Below, piece by piece: positions 1 through 9,046 of a stretch of DNA of 64,000 nt. The translations under genes and the position numbers were made by a program. A model generated the notes under the pieces. The model was not told the origin of the DNA and searched no databases. It was given only the letters and a program-made list of their open reading frames with translations. Source of the stretch: Oscillospiraceae bacterium MB24-C1 (GTDB taxonomy: Bacteria; Bacillota; Clostridia; Oscillospirales; Ruminococcaceae); NCBI GenBank assembly GCA_030913685.1, contig CP133187.1, positions 620,001-684,000 on the forward strand, in the 5' to 3' direction. Each line of letters starts with the position of its first letter. Position 1 is the stretch's first letter.

Positions 1-1
1 G

Positions 2-415
2 CTGGTTACGCACGACAATGAATTAGCACGTTACGCCGACCGTATTATTACGATACGCGACGGCATGGTCATCAGCGACGAAACGAATCCTCACCCGGCC
101 TACCTTGATCCGGTTCCAGTCGGCGAAGCGTCCACAAAAACGTTACCGTCGCTGGAGGACGTACAACCAGAAGCGCCGTCCCTATCTGTAGAAGACGCCG
201 TCGAAGGCACTGAGGCCGCCGCACAGTCAAACATAGCCCCGGCACCAGACAACAACGTGCAGCCGCCAAACGAGACACAGGCCGAAGTCGCCGAACCAAA
301 GCCCCTAGCAGATAATCAGCCCGAAATCGCTGCGCAGTCACCCCCGGGCAAGACCCAACCCAAGCCCAACGAGCCGCAGAGCGAACCGACGACAGAGGGC
401 AAAACTGATGAATAA
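2..415 (+). CDS. ABC transporter ATP-binding protein (MacB/LolD type), C-terminal part
   Basis: The reading frame is open from base 2, so the gene starts upstream of the window. The first residues, LVTHDNELARYADRI, are the H-loop (switch histidine) region of an ABC ATPase, followed by the usual RIITIRDG ending of the MacB/LolD family. After that comes an unusual tail of about 110 residues rich in Pro, Glu, Gln and Ala with no recognisable domain. The stop overlaps the region just upstream of the next gene, and an FtsX-type permease follows. The subunit would energise that permease at the inner face of the membrane. Family assignment is firm from the H-loop and context; the substrate is unknown. 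Confidence 0.85.
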   Translation: MVTHDNELARYADRIITIRDGMVISDETNPHPAYLDPVPVGEASTKTLPSLEDVQPEAPSLSVEDAVEGTEAAAQSNIAPAPDNNVQPPNETQAEVAEPKPLADNQPEIAAQSPPGKTQPKPNEPQSEPTTEGKTDE

Positions 416-434
416 CAGCAAGGAGAGAACACGC

Positions 435-2144
435 TTGAATATGATAAAAAGACTGTTTTGTTTACTGGTTGTGGTAATGATGGTGGCGGCTATGCTGCCC
501 GCAACGGCGTTAGCCGTCAGTAAAGAGGCCGTCAATGTGGAAAACCACGGCCTTTCAATTAGCGGATATCCTAACTCGGCGTTGCCGATTGGCAGTGGTT
601 ACAGGCTGTGGGTAGAAGAACCTAACCCTGGAAGTATGGTGCTAAAACTCAGCGGCCCGAGTAGCGCGGTCGATCCAAAATACGATGACCAGACCATCTA
701 TTATAATCTCGGTAGCCAAAGCTACGTTATTTGGAACGGTATTACCATTACACGTAGTAGTGCGTACGATGGCTGGACTCCTGATCAATACTGCACGTTC
801 AACGTTGTTGATGACGACAGCGACACAACCGTCAGCTCAAACAACATCACTCTGCTCGATTTTACCAAGCGAAAAATAACAAAAAACCAAGCCATTAACC
901 CCACTTTTCAAATAGTCGACTACAATGTAGAGGATTCCGAGGTGGCATCCGACACTCTCCCCTACCTCACTGGCTACAACTCCAACGCCTCTTTTTCGTT
1001 ATTAAGCACTGCTAAAGATCGACTTATCATAGAGCGTGTCCCCAATCCCGCAAGCGGCAAATTTACCTTTAAAATTACTTTACCGCTTAAATACACCGGC
1101 ACCGGCAATAGTCTGTCCTTCACATTAGCATACCGCACCGACAGCGATTCCTTGCGCACACTGGATTGCACCACCACGATTCCATATACCGAAGAGTATA
1201 AAGACGATGACGATGACGATGATGACGATAATGACTCCGACTCCCCCGTCCCCTACATCATCGTAGATAGCTACTCCTACGGCGGCAACAGCGTGACGGC
1301 GGGCGATGAATTTACCTTAAAGCTGAGGCTTCGCAATACCAGCACTACAAACTCCCTTGTCAACATCGTCATGAACATCTCACCGATGGGTGTGTTCTCA
1401 ATGGCCAGCTCGTCAAACACCTTCTTTATCAATCAGCTTCAAGCTGGTAGTGTAATAGAACGTGAAATTACGCTAAAGGCTGGACTGACCAAAGTAACCG
1501 ACGACGACGACGCCAACTCCATTGACATGAAATTTACATACCAGTACGCCGGAACCGACGTTAAAAAACTAGAATCGGGCACCTCCAACGAAAGCATTAC
1601 CCTGCCAGTAGATTTTCCTGATCGGTTCGAGTTAGGCGTTCCCGAGTCAGACGACGCCGCCTATATTGGCGAGGATTTTTATATCTCGGTGCCGATGGTC
1701 AACAAAGGGCGTAGCGGGGTTTATAACCTCACCGCTTTTGTCCGTGGCGACGGCCTCAAAAACCCGGGTCAAACTCAATACATCGGCAATCTAAACGCCG
1801 GTACTGAGTCAAGCGCAGACTTTTCGTTGCAATATCTCGAGCCCGGCGATTACAGCGGCGAAATCGTCGTCACTTATGAGGATGCCAACATGAATCCCAA
1901 GGAAATGATCTCGGTCTTTAATGTCACTGTTGAGGACATGTGGGGTGGCGAGCCGATGGAGCCGGAATTTCCCGATGGCTTTGACCCCAACGAGCCAGCC
2001 GAGCCGACGAATACCGAGCCGGAGAACGACCCCGTTCGACCCGTCAAAATTGTCGTCGGTCTCATCGTCTGTGCTATGAGTGCCTATGTGACCATCCAGA
2101 AGGCCAAAGCCAAGAGGAGTATCTATTTAGATGAAGACCTTTGA
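435..2144 (+). CDS. Secreted, membrane-anchored COG1361-like Ig-domain protein of an ABC exporter operon
   Basis: The protein has an N-terminal signal peptide (KRLFCLLVVVMMVAAM then an ALA site), several beta-rich Ig/CARDB-like repeats, a run of nine aspartates near the middle, a Pro/Glu-rich stretch and a C-terminal membrane helix (IVVGLIVCAMSAYV) followed by basic residues. Most of it should lie outside the cell. The TTG at 435 is preferred because AAGGAG ends 9 nt before it; an ATG at 408 overlaps the ATPase stop and lacks a good ribosome site. The gene lies between the ATPase and permease and overlaps the permease start by 14 nt, so it is probably a periplasm-side partner of the transporter. 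The exact role is unknown. Confidence 0.75.
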   Translation: MNMIKRLFCLLVVVMMVAAMLPATALAVSKEAVNVENHGLSISGYPNSALPIGSGYRLWVEEPNPGSMVLKLSGPSSAVDPKYDDQTIYYNLGSQSYVIWNGITITRSSAYDGWTPDQYCTFNVVDDDSDTTVSSNNITLLDFTKRKITKNQAINPTFQIVDYNVEDSEVASDTLPYLTGYNSNASFSLLSTAKDRLIIERVPNPASGKFTFKITLPLKYTGTGNSLSFTLAYRTDSDSLRTLDCTTTIPYTEEYKDDDDDDDDDNDSDSPVPYIIVDSYSYGGNSVTAGDEFTLKLRLRNTSTTNSLVNIVMNISPMGVFSMASSSNTFFINQLQAGSVIEREITLKAGLTKVTDDDDANSIDMKFTYQYAGTDVKKLESGTSNESITLPVDFPDRFELGVPESDDAAYIGEDFYISVPMVNKGRSGVYNLTAFVRGDGLKNPGQTQYIGNLNAGTESSADFSLQYLEPGDYSGEIVVTYEDANMNPKEMISVFNVTVEDMWGGEPMEPEFPDGFDPNEPAEPTNTEPENDPVRPVKIVVGLIVCAMSAYVTIQKAKAKRSIYLDEDL

Positions 2145-3489
2145 TATCATCCAGATGTGCCTACGTAATCTGATCAGGCGCAAATACCGTACCTTGCTGA
2201 CCTTGATCGGCGTGGTCGCGGGCACCTGCGCCGTTGTGCTGATGATTGCGGTAGGCCTCGGTATGAAAGCCAATCAGGAAGAGCAGCTGGCACAGATGGG
2301 CGACTTGACCATCATTGAGGTATATAGTTATGGTCAGACCGATAAATTGGGCAACAAAGTGATCATGGACGACGCCATGGTCGAGAAAATCAGATCAATG
2401 CCCGGCGTTTTGACCGCAACACCGCTTTATCGTCCCCAAAATCTAAGTGCGCAGCTCTTCGCTGGTAAAAACGAGCGATATATGACCTATTTTTACAACG
2501 TCATCGGTGTATATCCTGACGCCCTTCCCCTTCTGGGTTATGAGCTAATGGAGGGCACATGGGAGGATGCGTTTGCAGCGCCATATTCCATTGTCATGGG
2601 GCAATACGGCGCCTACAACCTTCAGGATACTCGAAAAAAGCGCGGCAATAACCGCGTGGACCCCTACCCCGACCGCTTTGGTAACATCTCCGATCCGTTT
2701 GTCAATATGTTGGAAAGCAAGCTGCTCATCCGTCTGCAACAGGAAAGCGAAAGCGCAAAAAAGATCGAATATAAGCCCAAGGTCACTGCCGTAATGAAAG
2801 AGGATTGGCAACGCGGCTATGAGACCTCACGCGGCATGTTTATGTCCATTACCGATTTAAAAAAGATGGAGGCCGACTACATGAAGGCCAACAAGATTAA
2901 AGTGGACAGAAACAACAATAACGGCTATGAAGAGACCAAGGTTAAGGTCACCGATATTAATTACGTCGATACGGTGCAGACCGCCATTGACGATATGGGC
3001 TTTGACACCTGGTCGATGGAAAGCATCCGCAAACCAATGGTTGAGCAGACCAAAAAAACTCAGATTTTCCTTGGGATGATCGCAGGCGTTTCGCTTTTTG
3101 TCGCATCGCTGGGCATCATCAACACCATGCTAATGAGTGTGTATGAGCGCACCCGCGAAATTGGCGTTATGAAGGTAGTCGGCTGTCACGTCAAGGATAT
3201 CCGCACCCTGTTTCTTATGGAAGCCGGTTGCATCGGCCTGCTCGGCGGTATCGTAGGTATTGTTTTAAGTGGCTCTATTGCTTACCTGGTCAATTACATG
3301 GGCCTGAGCATTAGTTTCGGCACAGACATTTTCGGCAGAGGCGACGGCCCAGCGCAGATGTTCATCATCACACCGTGGCTTGTTATGCTGGCTCTGGTAT
3401 TTTCAACCCTTATCGGCATTCTCTCTGGCTACTACCCGGCCAACCGCGCTGTTAAAATTTCGGCTCTAACCGCCATTAAACAAGAATAG
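2131..3489 (+). CDS. ABC transporter permease, MacB/FtsX family
   Basis: This has MacB permease architecture. One N-terminal membrane helix follows the RRKYRTLLTLIGVVAG segment. A large extracytoplasmic domain spans roughly residues 50-300. Three C-terminal helices follow, with the FtsX signature SVYERTREIGVMKVVG around residue 340. The C-terminus (ANRAVKISALTAIK) is also typical. It overlaps the preceding gene and should pair with the ATPase encoded at the window start. Such systems act in export or envelope stress (mechanotransmission) rather than import. The substrate cannot be read from the sequence. A strong hairpin follows the stop. Confidence 0.85.
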   Translation: MKTFDIIQMCLRNLIRRKYRTLLTLIGVVAGTCAVVLMIAVGLGMKANQEEQLAQMGDLTIIEVYSYGQTDKLGNKVIMDDAMVEKIRSMPGVLTATPLYRPQNLSAQLFAGKNERYMTYFYNVIGVYPDALPLLGYELMEGTWEDAFAAPYSIVMGQYGAYNLQDTRKKRGNNRVDPYPDRFGNISDPFVNMLESKLLIRLQQESESAKKIEYKPKVTAVMKEDWQRGYETSRGMFMSITDLKKMEADYMKANKIKVDRNNNNGYEETKVKVTDINYVDTVQTAIDDMGFDTWSMESIRKPMVEQTKKTQIFLGMIAGVSLFVASLGIINTMLMSVYERTREIGVMKVVGCHVKDIRTLFLMEAGCIGLLGGIVGIVLSGSIAYLVNYMGLSISFGTDIFGRGDGPAQMFIITPWLVMLALVFSTLIGILSGYYPANRAVKISALTAIKQE

Positions 3490-3500
3490 TATGTATTGTT

Positions 3501-3560
3501 TATAGTTTTAAAAGGCCCTGATGCGGACAAAAGTCTACATCAGGGCCTTTTAAAACTATA
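3501..3560. terminator. Bidirectional intrinsic terminator
   Basis: A long inverted repeat (arms about 20 nt, TAGTTTTAAAAGGCCCTGATG and its complement) sits between two convergent genes. A-rich and T-rich flanks on each side allow termination in both directions. Confidence 0.85.
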
Positions 3561-3593
3561 TTTTGCGTATGGTACAAGGTATGGTACGGCCAT

Positions 3594-4601
3594 TTAACCG
3601 CCCGCTAGATTGCGAATTTCGATATGCTGATCCCAATCCCAAAGGCTTTGATAGCGAATTGAAGCACGTAACGCCTTATCAGCGGCTTCGCTGAATTCAC
3701 CATAGTTTGGAACACTGATCTCCGCACCCAAGCCTTTAACATAATCGAAGCCCCTTTGTTCCTGCTGCAAAACCAACTCATCATTCGCCGCAATAGAATA
3801 GGCCACCGCCTCGGTAAGAACCGCTTGTTCAAAAGAGGTCAATAATTCCTTTGCTGGTTGAGACAGTACCAACCAGTTTACCCGCGCACGATGAAAGCTT
3901 TTGCATACCGAGAATTGGGAGTTTTCCTTAGGAGCACTCAGTTCTTCGAGGGCCAATGTATCACATTCCATAACCGCATTATCACGATTGCGTCCAAAGT
4001 TCAACAACAGATATTCGCTGCTGCGCTCCTTAACCGTGGCGCCGACCGCCTTGAGCACTTCGGCAAGCACCGGATCCTCCAAAATGTTGACTGTACTGTC
4101 CTGGAACTGGTCAACGGTATCAAATAGCTTATCACGCGATGAGAGAATCACGCTATTTCCATCGTAAAAAGCGCCTATCGGCATTGCGTTCATCAAGCTA
4201 AGGTTCTTCTCTCTTATGATATCATAAAAGTTCTTGGAATTCAGCGTTAAGGTCAGATGCTTATAGTCATAAAAATAGAATGGTGAAATATAAGAGTTAA
4301 AGTTACCGTTTGCCCGCACAAGCTCCGTCGTAGGGGCAAAAATTAGTTCACAGCCATTGTCGAGTGAGCCAAGCAAATCGTCGCTCTCCACCACTTTGAC
4401 AATCAGCTGTCCGCCGGAAATTTGACGTACCTTTTTGGCGAAACAATCCACACCGGCCTGCCCATGAGAAGAGATATCCGTCTTAACCGCCAAGGTCAAT
4501 ATACGAACCTCTTTCCCTATTTCTGCGTACTCATCCTTGCCGCACCCGCCCAGCAGGCACAGCATCAGTATCATACACAGAAAAGCCAACCGTTTTTTCA
4601 T
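3594..4601 (-). CDS. Lipoprotein resembling a TRAP (DctP-type) solute-binding protein
   Basis: A lipoprotein signal with lipobox LLGGC puts the anchoring Cys at residue 20. The mature region resembles DctP-family binding proteins, including VDCFAKKVRQISGGQLIVKV near the start, then a two-lobe alpha/beta pattern. No TRAP membrane genes lie nearby. It is instead the last gene of an operon with an MBOAT O-acyltransferase and a DHHW protein, and its start overlaps the upstream stop by 4 nt. A role as a carbohydrate- or acyl-binding partner of that pathway is inference. Fold-family confidence is moderate; function is unproven. Confidence 0.7.
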   Translation of the reverse strand: MKKRLAFLCMILMLCLLGGCGKDEYAEIGKEVRILTLAVKTDISSHGQAGVDCFAKKVRQISGGQLIVKVVESDDLLGSLDNGCELIFAPTTELVRANGNFNSYISPFYFYDYKHLTLTLNSKNFYDIIREKNLSLMNAMPIGAFYDGNSVILSSRDKLFDTVDQFQDSTVNILEDPVLAEVLKAVGATVKERSSEYLLLNFGRNRDNAVMECDTLALEELSAPKENSQFSVCKSFHRARVNWLVLSQPAKELLTSFEQAVLTEAVAYSIAANDELVLQQEQRGFDYVKGLGAEISVPNYGEFSEAADKALRASIRYQSLWDWDQHIEIRNLAGG

Positions 4602-6169
4602 GATTTCTCCTGCTGCTGCCCGGTTGCCGATTGTGCCTGCTGCTGATCTTCTACCCGGGTCATATCCTCCGGTTCAGCCTCCGACTCTGGCGGAACATAG
4701 GTACGGCTTGGCAACGAGGCAAGCTCCTGAATTCTGACTGCGGTATGTGCCGCAGCGATGTTATTGATAAACAACAGCTCATTGACGTTAAACTCATTAA
4801 GCACGTCGTAAAAGCTTTTTTCTAGATAACGCTGGTCAATCACCACAACCGTTTCATAATGATTCACCAAAAACGGAATAAACGCGTTACCAAAGGATTC
4901 TTTAACCACAGCGATGCGTCGACCATTCTTTATTTCAGTATCAATAACCGTCACAGGGAAATCACCGTGCATAAACACCGAATAAGAATTATAGCTTTGG
5001 GCATATTCGCCATAGAGCGAAATTCTGATAGCGGTTTCGGGCGAACCCTTTCGGTACTGATAACATTTATAAGCCGTTGGCATGATGTAATAATCCACAT
5101 GATCGGGCCTACTGGCCATTCTGGAGTTTTGCGTCTGTGAATAAAGCGTCCCCAAAAAATTATCCAGCGTCCGCTTTTCCATTTTCTCAAGCGGTACCGG
5201 CTCAAAACCAGCTGCCTTGGCAAACTCAGCATAAGCATAGTATGCGCCCAAAGTGCTCCAATGATGATCGGTACGATAGTACAAATATTCGTCCTTGTGC
5301 TGTGAAAGCATCTCATATACATCTACCCAAGTGATAGCCGGATCAAGCGAGGCCGCAATGTTCTCCAGTCGGGACTTCTGTGGTGTCGTAACACTTTGAA
5401 ATTGCTCGGGCAAATTAAATTCAATCGAAGAAGGAACCACGAGATTATAAAGTTTAATATGATCGCCGAGCACATTCTGATAAGTATTAAGCACCTGTGC
5501 ATACCACTGTCCCATCCGGTTACTGCCGCCAAAGATGGTGTATCCGATGTCCTTGTAGATGAATATTGCACCCATTCGGACACCCTCGTCAACAGAATCC
5601 ACACCTCCAACTTCGTCAACAGGCAAAAACGGCATAGTAGGGTCACTTGCCGCAGCTGCTGGCGGGGCAATGTCCGCTCGATTTACAACATTTGTACCTT
5701 CTGAACTTTCTTCAGATGGCAGAACTTCTTGAACTTCAGCACCCTGTGTCTCTTCAGGCCCCGAAGAAGCTGCCGGTAAAACTACAGGAGCCGCCGAATG
5801 TTCCGGCAGCAAGGGAAGATTTGAATCTATAGAAGATTTCTGCTCCGAAGTATCGTAGAACCAAACCTCGTTAAAGCGAAAACCTCTGTGTTCTCGAATC
5901 GCGCCGGCCAAATGCATAAGGTTCTCCCGCGCGGGAAAGGTATCGGCAAAATAAGTTGAAAGCTGCTTGGTGTATTGTCCGTGTAACAAAGAAGAAAGCG
6001 AAAACGCAGGCAGCGGTGCCAATTCGCGCTTTTCTATTTCTGACACGGTCGGGCGATTACCATACAAAACCGAAACTGTGCCCACCGCTGCAAGGATAAC
6101 GGTGATTAGCAGCACATTAAATGCCGGCAATATAGGGAATCCTCGTTTTTCATTCTTCTTATTCATCAA
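4598..6169 (-). CDS. DHHW-family (AlgJ/AlgX-like SGNH) membrane-anchored protein
   Basis: An N-terminal membrane helix (about residues 14-36) is followed by an extracytoplasmic domain with the family-defining YRTDHHWSTLGAYYAY motif, the DHHW being residues 301-304. A low-complexity insert rich in Ala, Ser, Pro and Glu (about 115-185) interrupts the N-terminal part, and the C-terminus is a Glu/Gln-rich tail. DHHW proteins work with an MBOAT protein of the AlgI type to O-acetylate exopolysaccharides. The MBOAT gene lies 22 bp upstream in the same orientation, supporting a shared pathway. The start codon may be TTG at 6169 or the next ATG; both fit the AGGAG site. Confidence 0.85.
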   Translation of the reverse strand: MMNKKNEKRGFPILPAFNVLLITVILAAVGTVSVLYGNRPTVSEIEKRELAPLPAFSLSSLLHGQYTKQLSTYFADTFPARENLMHLAGAIREHRGFRFNEVWFYDTSEQKSSIDSNLPLLPEHSAAPVVLPAASSGPEETQGAEVQEVLPSEESSEGTNVVNRADIAPPAAAASDPTMPFLPVDEVGGVDSVDEGVRMGAIFIYKDIGYTIFGGSNRMGQWYAQVLNTYQNVLGDHIKLYNLVVPSSIEFNLPEQFQSVTTPQKSRLENIAASLDPAITWVDVYEMLSQHKDEYLYYRTDHHWSTLGAYYAYAEFAKAAGFEPVPLEKMEKRTLDNFLGTLYSQTQNSRMASRPDHVDYYIMPTAYKCYQYRKGSPETAIRISLYGEYAQSYNSYSVFMHGDFPVTVIDTEIKNGRRIAVVKESFGNAFIPFLVNHYETVVVIDQRYLEKSFYDVLNEFNVNELLFINNIAAAHTAVRIQELASLPSRTYVPPESEAEPEDMTRVEDQQQAQSATGQQQEKS

Positions 6170-6191
6170 GTGATACTCCTACGCGCAGAAT

Positions 6192-7598
6192 TTAGAATCT
6201 GAAATACATAAAGGGGTTATAACTCTGCCCCACAAGCAGTGCGGTTCCCACTATCAGTAAAATAATATTGAATACAGGGCGCACCCATCCCAGCCGGTTT
6301 TGGTGCAACTTTGGAACACGTTCCCAAATGCATTCAAGCAAAACCGTCACCGGCAAGCTGAACAGAATGGAGAGGAAAAACCATATTCCATTGCTGCTGA
6401 TGTCAAGCCAGACCGAAAGATCATAAAGCGGCGCACCATTCAGCCCAATCATTCTGCCCATATATAAGAAGGCATCCGACAGGTTAATATAATTAAATAG
6501 TACCCAGCCAAACAACATCAGGATTACAAAATATAGGTGCGAAATAAAGCGCGGCAAGCGTTCCAGCAGATTGAGCAAAAATAGGCGCTCTATTAATATT
6601 AGTACGCCATAATAACCGCCCCACAGCACAAAATTCCACGATGCGCCATGCCACAAGCCGGTTGCAAGCCATGTAATTAACAGATTGAATATCATATGCC
6701 GACGGTTTCCACCAAGCGGTATATAGAGATAATCCCTGAAAAAACGTCCCAGAGACACATGCCACCTGCGCCAAAACTCTGTGGCCGAGCGTGATATGTA
6801 AGGGTAACGGAAATTCTCAGGATGGCGGAAGCCAAACATATGGCCCAGCCCAATCGCCATATCCGAATATCCTGAAAAATCATAATAGATCTGCAGTGCG
6901 TAAAGTATGATGCCAAACCATGCACCCAGCACCGAAAGCGATGCAATATTCCCCTCGAGATAAGGGATAGCTAATTTGCCAGCCGTATTGGCCACCAGCG
7001 TTTTCTTGGTAAGACCAATCAAAAAGCGATTGATGCCGGATGAAAACTCCGCCCAGCTTTCGTGACGCTCTTCAATACGCTCACTAATTTCGTTGTAGCG
7101 CACAATCGGCCCCGCCACCAACTGATGATAAAGCGAAACAAACAGCAAAAACTTACCGAAATTGTGTTGGGGCTCGGCATCGCCCCGATAAACATCTATT
7201 GTATAAGAAATCGTCTGAAAAGTATAAAATGAAATACCGATCGGCAGCGCGAAGGATGGCGGTGTGAACGCAGTACCGAACAAATTGTTCACCGTCACTA
7301 CAATCAGACCGCTATATTTAAAGCTGGCCAAAAGCGCCAAGTTGATCACCAACGAAGAAACTACCGCCAGCTTTGCGCCAATCTTTTGGCGTTGCTGTTC
7401 TATAATCAGCCCATGTATATAATCCACTGTTGCGGAAAACAGTAAAAGGACGATCCAGATCGGCTCGCCCCACGCATAAAAAAACAGTGAAAACAACACC
7501 AACACCAGATTCCGGTAGGTGCGGTTTTTTGATATGTAATACAAAATCAAATTTGCAGGTAGAAAAAGATACAAAAAAACTAGATCAGCAAAAACCAT
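6192..7598 (-). CDS. MBOAT family O-acyltransferase, AlgI-like
   Basis: This multi-pass membrane protein has the MBOAT signatures RYPYISRSATEFWRRWHVSLG and GLWHGASWNFVLWGGYYG; the His of the second motif is the conserved catalytic residue of the family. Length (468 aa) is normal for AlgI-like proteins. These transfer acyl groups, usually acetyl, across the membrane to an extracytoplasmic polysaccharide together with DHHW/SGNH proteins, which matches the next gene. It is the first gene of the leftward three-gene operon. The polysaccharide substrate is not encoded nearby. Confidence 0.9.
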   Translation of the reverse strand: MVFADLVFLYLFLPANLILYYISKNRTYRNLVLVLFSLFFYAWGEPIWIVLLLFSATVDYIHGLIIEQQRQKIGAKLAVVSSLVINLALLASFKYSGLIVVTVNNLFGTAFTPPSFALPIGISFYTFQTISYTIDVYRGDAEPQHNFGKFLLFVSLYHQLVAGPIVRYNEISERIEERHESWAEFSSGINRFLIGLTKKTLVANTAGKLAIPYLEGNIASLSVLGAWFGIILYALQIYYDFSGYSDMAIGLGHMFGFRHPENFRYPYISRSATEFWRRWHVSLGRFFRDYLYIPLGGNRRHMIFNLLITWLATGLWHGASWNFVLWGGYYGVLILIERLFLLNLLERLPRFISHLYFVILMLFGWVLFNYINLSDAFLYMGRMIGLNGAPLYDLSVWLDISSNGIWFFLSILFSLPVTVLLECIWERVPKLHQNRLGWVRPVFNIILLIVGTALLVGQSYNPFMYFRF

Positions 7599-8028
7599 GT
7601 AAGATGTTTCTCCTCTTACGCTTTTCTTCAGATAGCACCGTTATGACGCCAAAGCAAAACGATTAACCGCCACGACGTAGCCACCGCAGCAAGGGTCATC
7701 CGTAAAAACAATCAGCCGCCAAAAAAGGCAAGCCGACAAAAGCTGTTTGGGGTACCTTATTCATGAAAATGACATGAACAGCATTAATTCTTTGCAGCCC
7801 AAACTATTGGTCACCATCGGTGTAATGACTACTTTTTGGATTATACCACAAACGCAAGCTGCGCAGTGGTACAATTGTCCATCAAAAGGCAGTTGCCGTG
7901 TTTGGCGGAAAGCCACTGGGCATCCTCGATGTAATAGCTGCTTTGCGGTTATTATACCGCAAATTCCCGCAAAAAGGAACAGTTTTTATACATATTTTGA
8001 ACATTGTTGCATTCTTTCTAGATTTTGT
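7599..8028. other. Intergenic region with one palindrome
   Basis: This 430-bp gap lies between divergent genes. I see no convincing coding sequence. The only clear structure is a 22-bp palindrome at 7942-7963 with 8-nt arms TTTGCGGT/ACCGCAAA around TATTAT. The complementary strand reads TATAAT in its centre, so it could be an operator over a leftward promoter, although no good -35 is visible. Confidence 0.4.
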
Positions 8029-8057
8029 TTGCAAACCTGCCAAAGCCGGGTTAAAAT
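8029..8057 (+). promoter_or_regulatory. Sigma-A-type promoter of the EamA transporter gene
   Basis: TTGCAA and TAAAAT are separated by 17 nt, ending about 36 nt before the preferred start codon. Confidence 0.6.
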
Positions 8058-8093
8058 AGTGCTGTTGTAATTGTGAAAAGGAGTCGGTGTATC

Positions 8094-8960
8094 TTGTTGA
8101 TTTCTTCGCAAAAAAAAGGCATATTAAGTCTGGTCGTATGTGCTTGTCTGTGGAGCACGGGTGGGTTATTTATAAAGCTTATCAGTTGGAATGCTATGGT
8201 GCTTGGCGGCTTTCGCAGCGCCATAGCCGCCAGTGTTTTGTGGGTGGCACTATGTAAATCGGGTTACGCCTGTCCAATCATCAACCGACGGACACTGCTC
8301 ACCGGCTTTTTTCTGGGTAGCACCTGCTCTTTGTTTGTGGCAGCGAACAAGCTGACCACAGCCGCCAACGCTATTGTGTTACAATCGGCAAATCCCATTT
8401 TTGTATTGCTGTTTTGCGCTCTGTTTAATCATGAGCGCATTACAAAGCGTGATGCAACGGTGGTCGCTATTGTAATGGCCGGCGTGGCACTGTTCTTCTT
8501 CGATGAGTTATCGCCCGGCGGAATTCTTGGCAACATTTTGGCGCTTCTTTCGGCCGTGATGTTGGCTTCAGCCTTTGTATCTGCTTGCGGCTCTGACTCG
8601 CTACACGAGAGTATGAGCGGCGTCTTGTTGGGGCATCTGTTCAGTGCGCTGATCGGTCTGCCATTTGTGTTTGTTTTTCCGCCGCAGCTGTCTTTGACCT
8701 CGGTTGGTGCTATTTTGTTTCTGGGTTTGTTCCAGCTTGGGATTCCCTACACGTTATTTGCAGTTGGCACTCGTTATTGCCCGCCTATCGCTGTTTCGCT
8801 CATCTGCATGCTTGAGCCCATATTCAACCCAGTTTGGGTCGCCTTGTTCCTGCATGAAATACCTGGGTTGCCCGCTATTGTAGGCGGTATTGTTGTCATC
8901 GCTACGTTGGCTTTTTGGTGTGTGGATAATGCAAAACGCGAACCAGCAAAAACACTTTAA
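8094..8960 (+). CDS. EamA/DMT superfamily transporter
   Basis: About ten membrane helices are arranged as two EamA repeats. The first begins LVVCACLWSTGGLFIKLISWN and contains the typical AANAIVLQSANPIFVLLF helix; the second ends with LEPIFNPVWVALFLHEIPG, the signature of this family. Such proteins export or import small metabolites such as amino acids; the substrate is unknown. The frame extends to a GTG at 8073, but AAAGGAG at 8077-8083 lies inside that extension and places the start at TTG 8094 or 8097. It is monocistronic, with its own promoter and terminator. Confidence 0.88.
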   Translation: MLISSQKKGILSLVVCACLWSTGGLFIKLISWNAMVLGGFRSAIAASVLWVALCKSGYACPIINRRTLLTGFFLGSTCSLFVAANKLTTAANAIVLQSANPIFVLLFCALFNHERITKRDATVVAIVMAGVALFFFDELSPGGILGNILALLSAVMLASAFVSACGSDSLHESMSGVLLGHLFSALIGLPFVFVFPPQLSLTSVGAILFLGLFQLGIPYTLFAVGTRYCPPIAVSLICMLEPIFNPVWVALFLHEIPGLPAIVGGIVVIATLAFWCVDNAKREPAKTL

Positions 8961-8983
8961 CTTTGTTTTCTGCCTCTTAACTG

Positions 8984-9026
8984 AGCAAGCGCCACTGTTT
9001 ATAACGGCGGCGCTTGAGCTATTTTT
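8984..9026 (+). terminator. Intrinsic terminator after the EamA gene
   Basis: Arms AAGCGCC and GGCGCTT form a hairpin that is soon followed by ATTTTTATAG on the + strand. Confidence 0.65.
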
Positions 9027-9046
9027 ATAGAATGTAAGTGTTATGG

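Noticed and set aside
7747-8070. 107-codon frame upstream of the EamA gene
   Set aside because: No ribosome site, no recognisable domain and it covers the EamA promoter.
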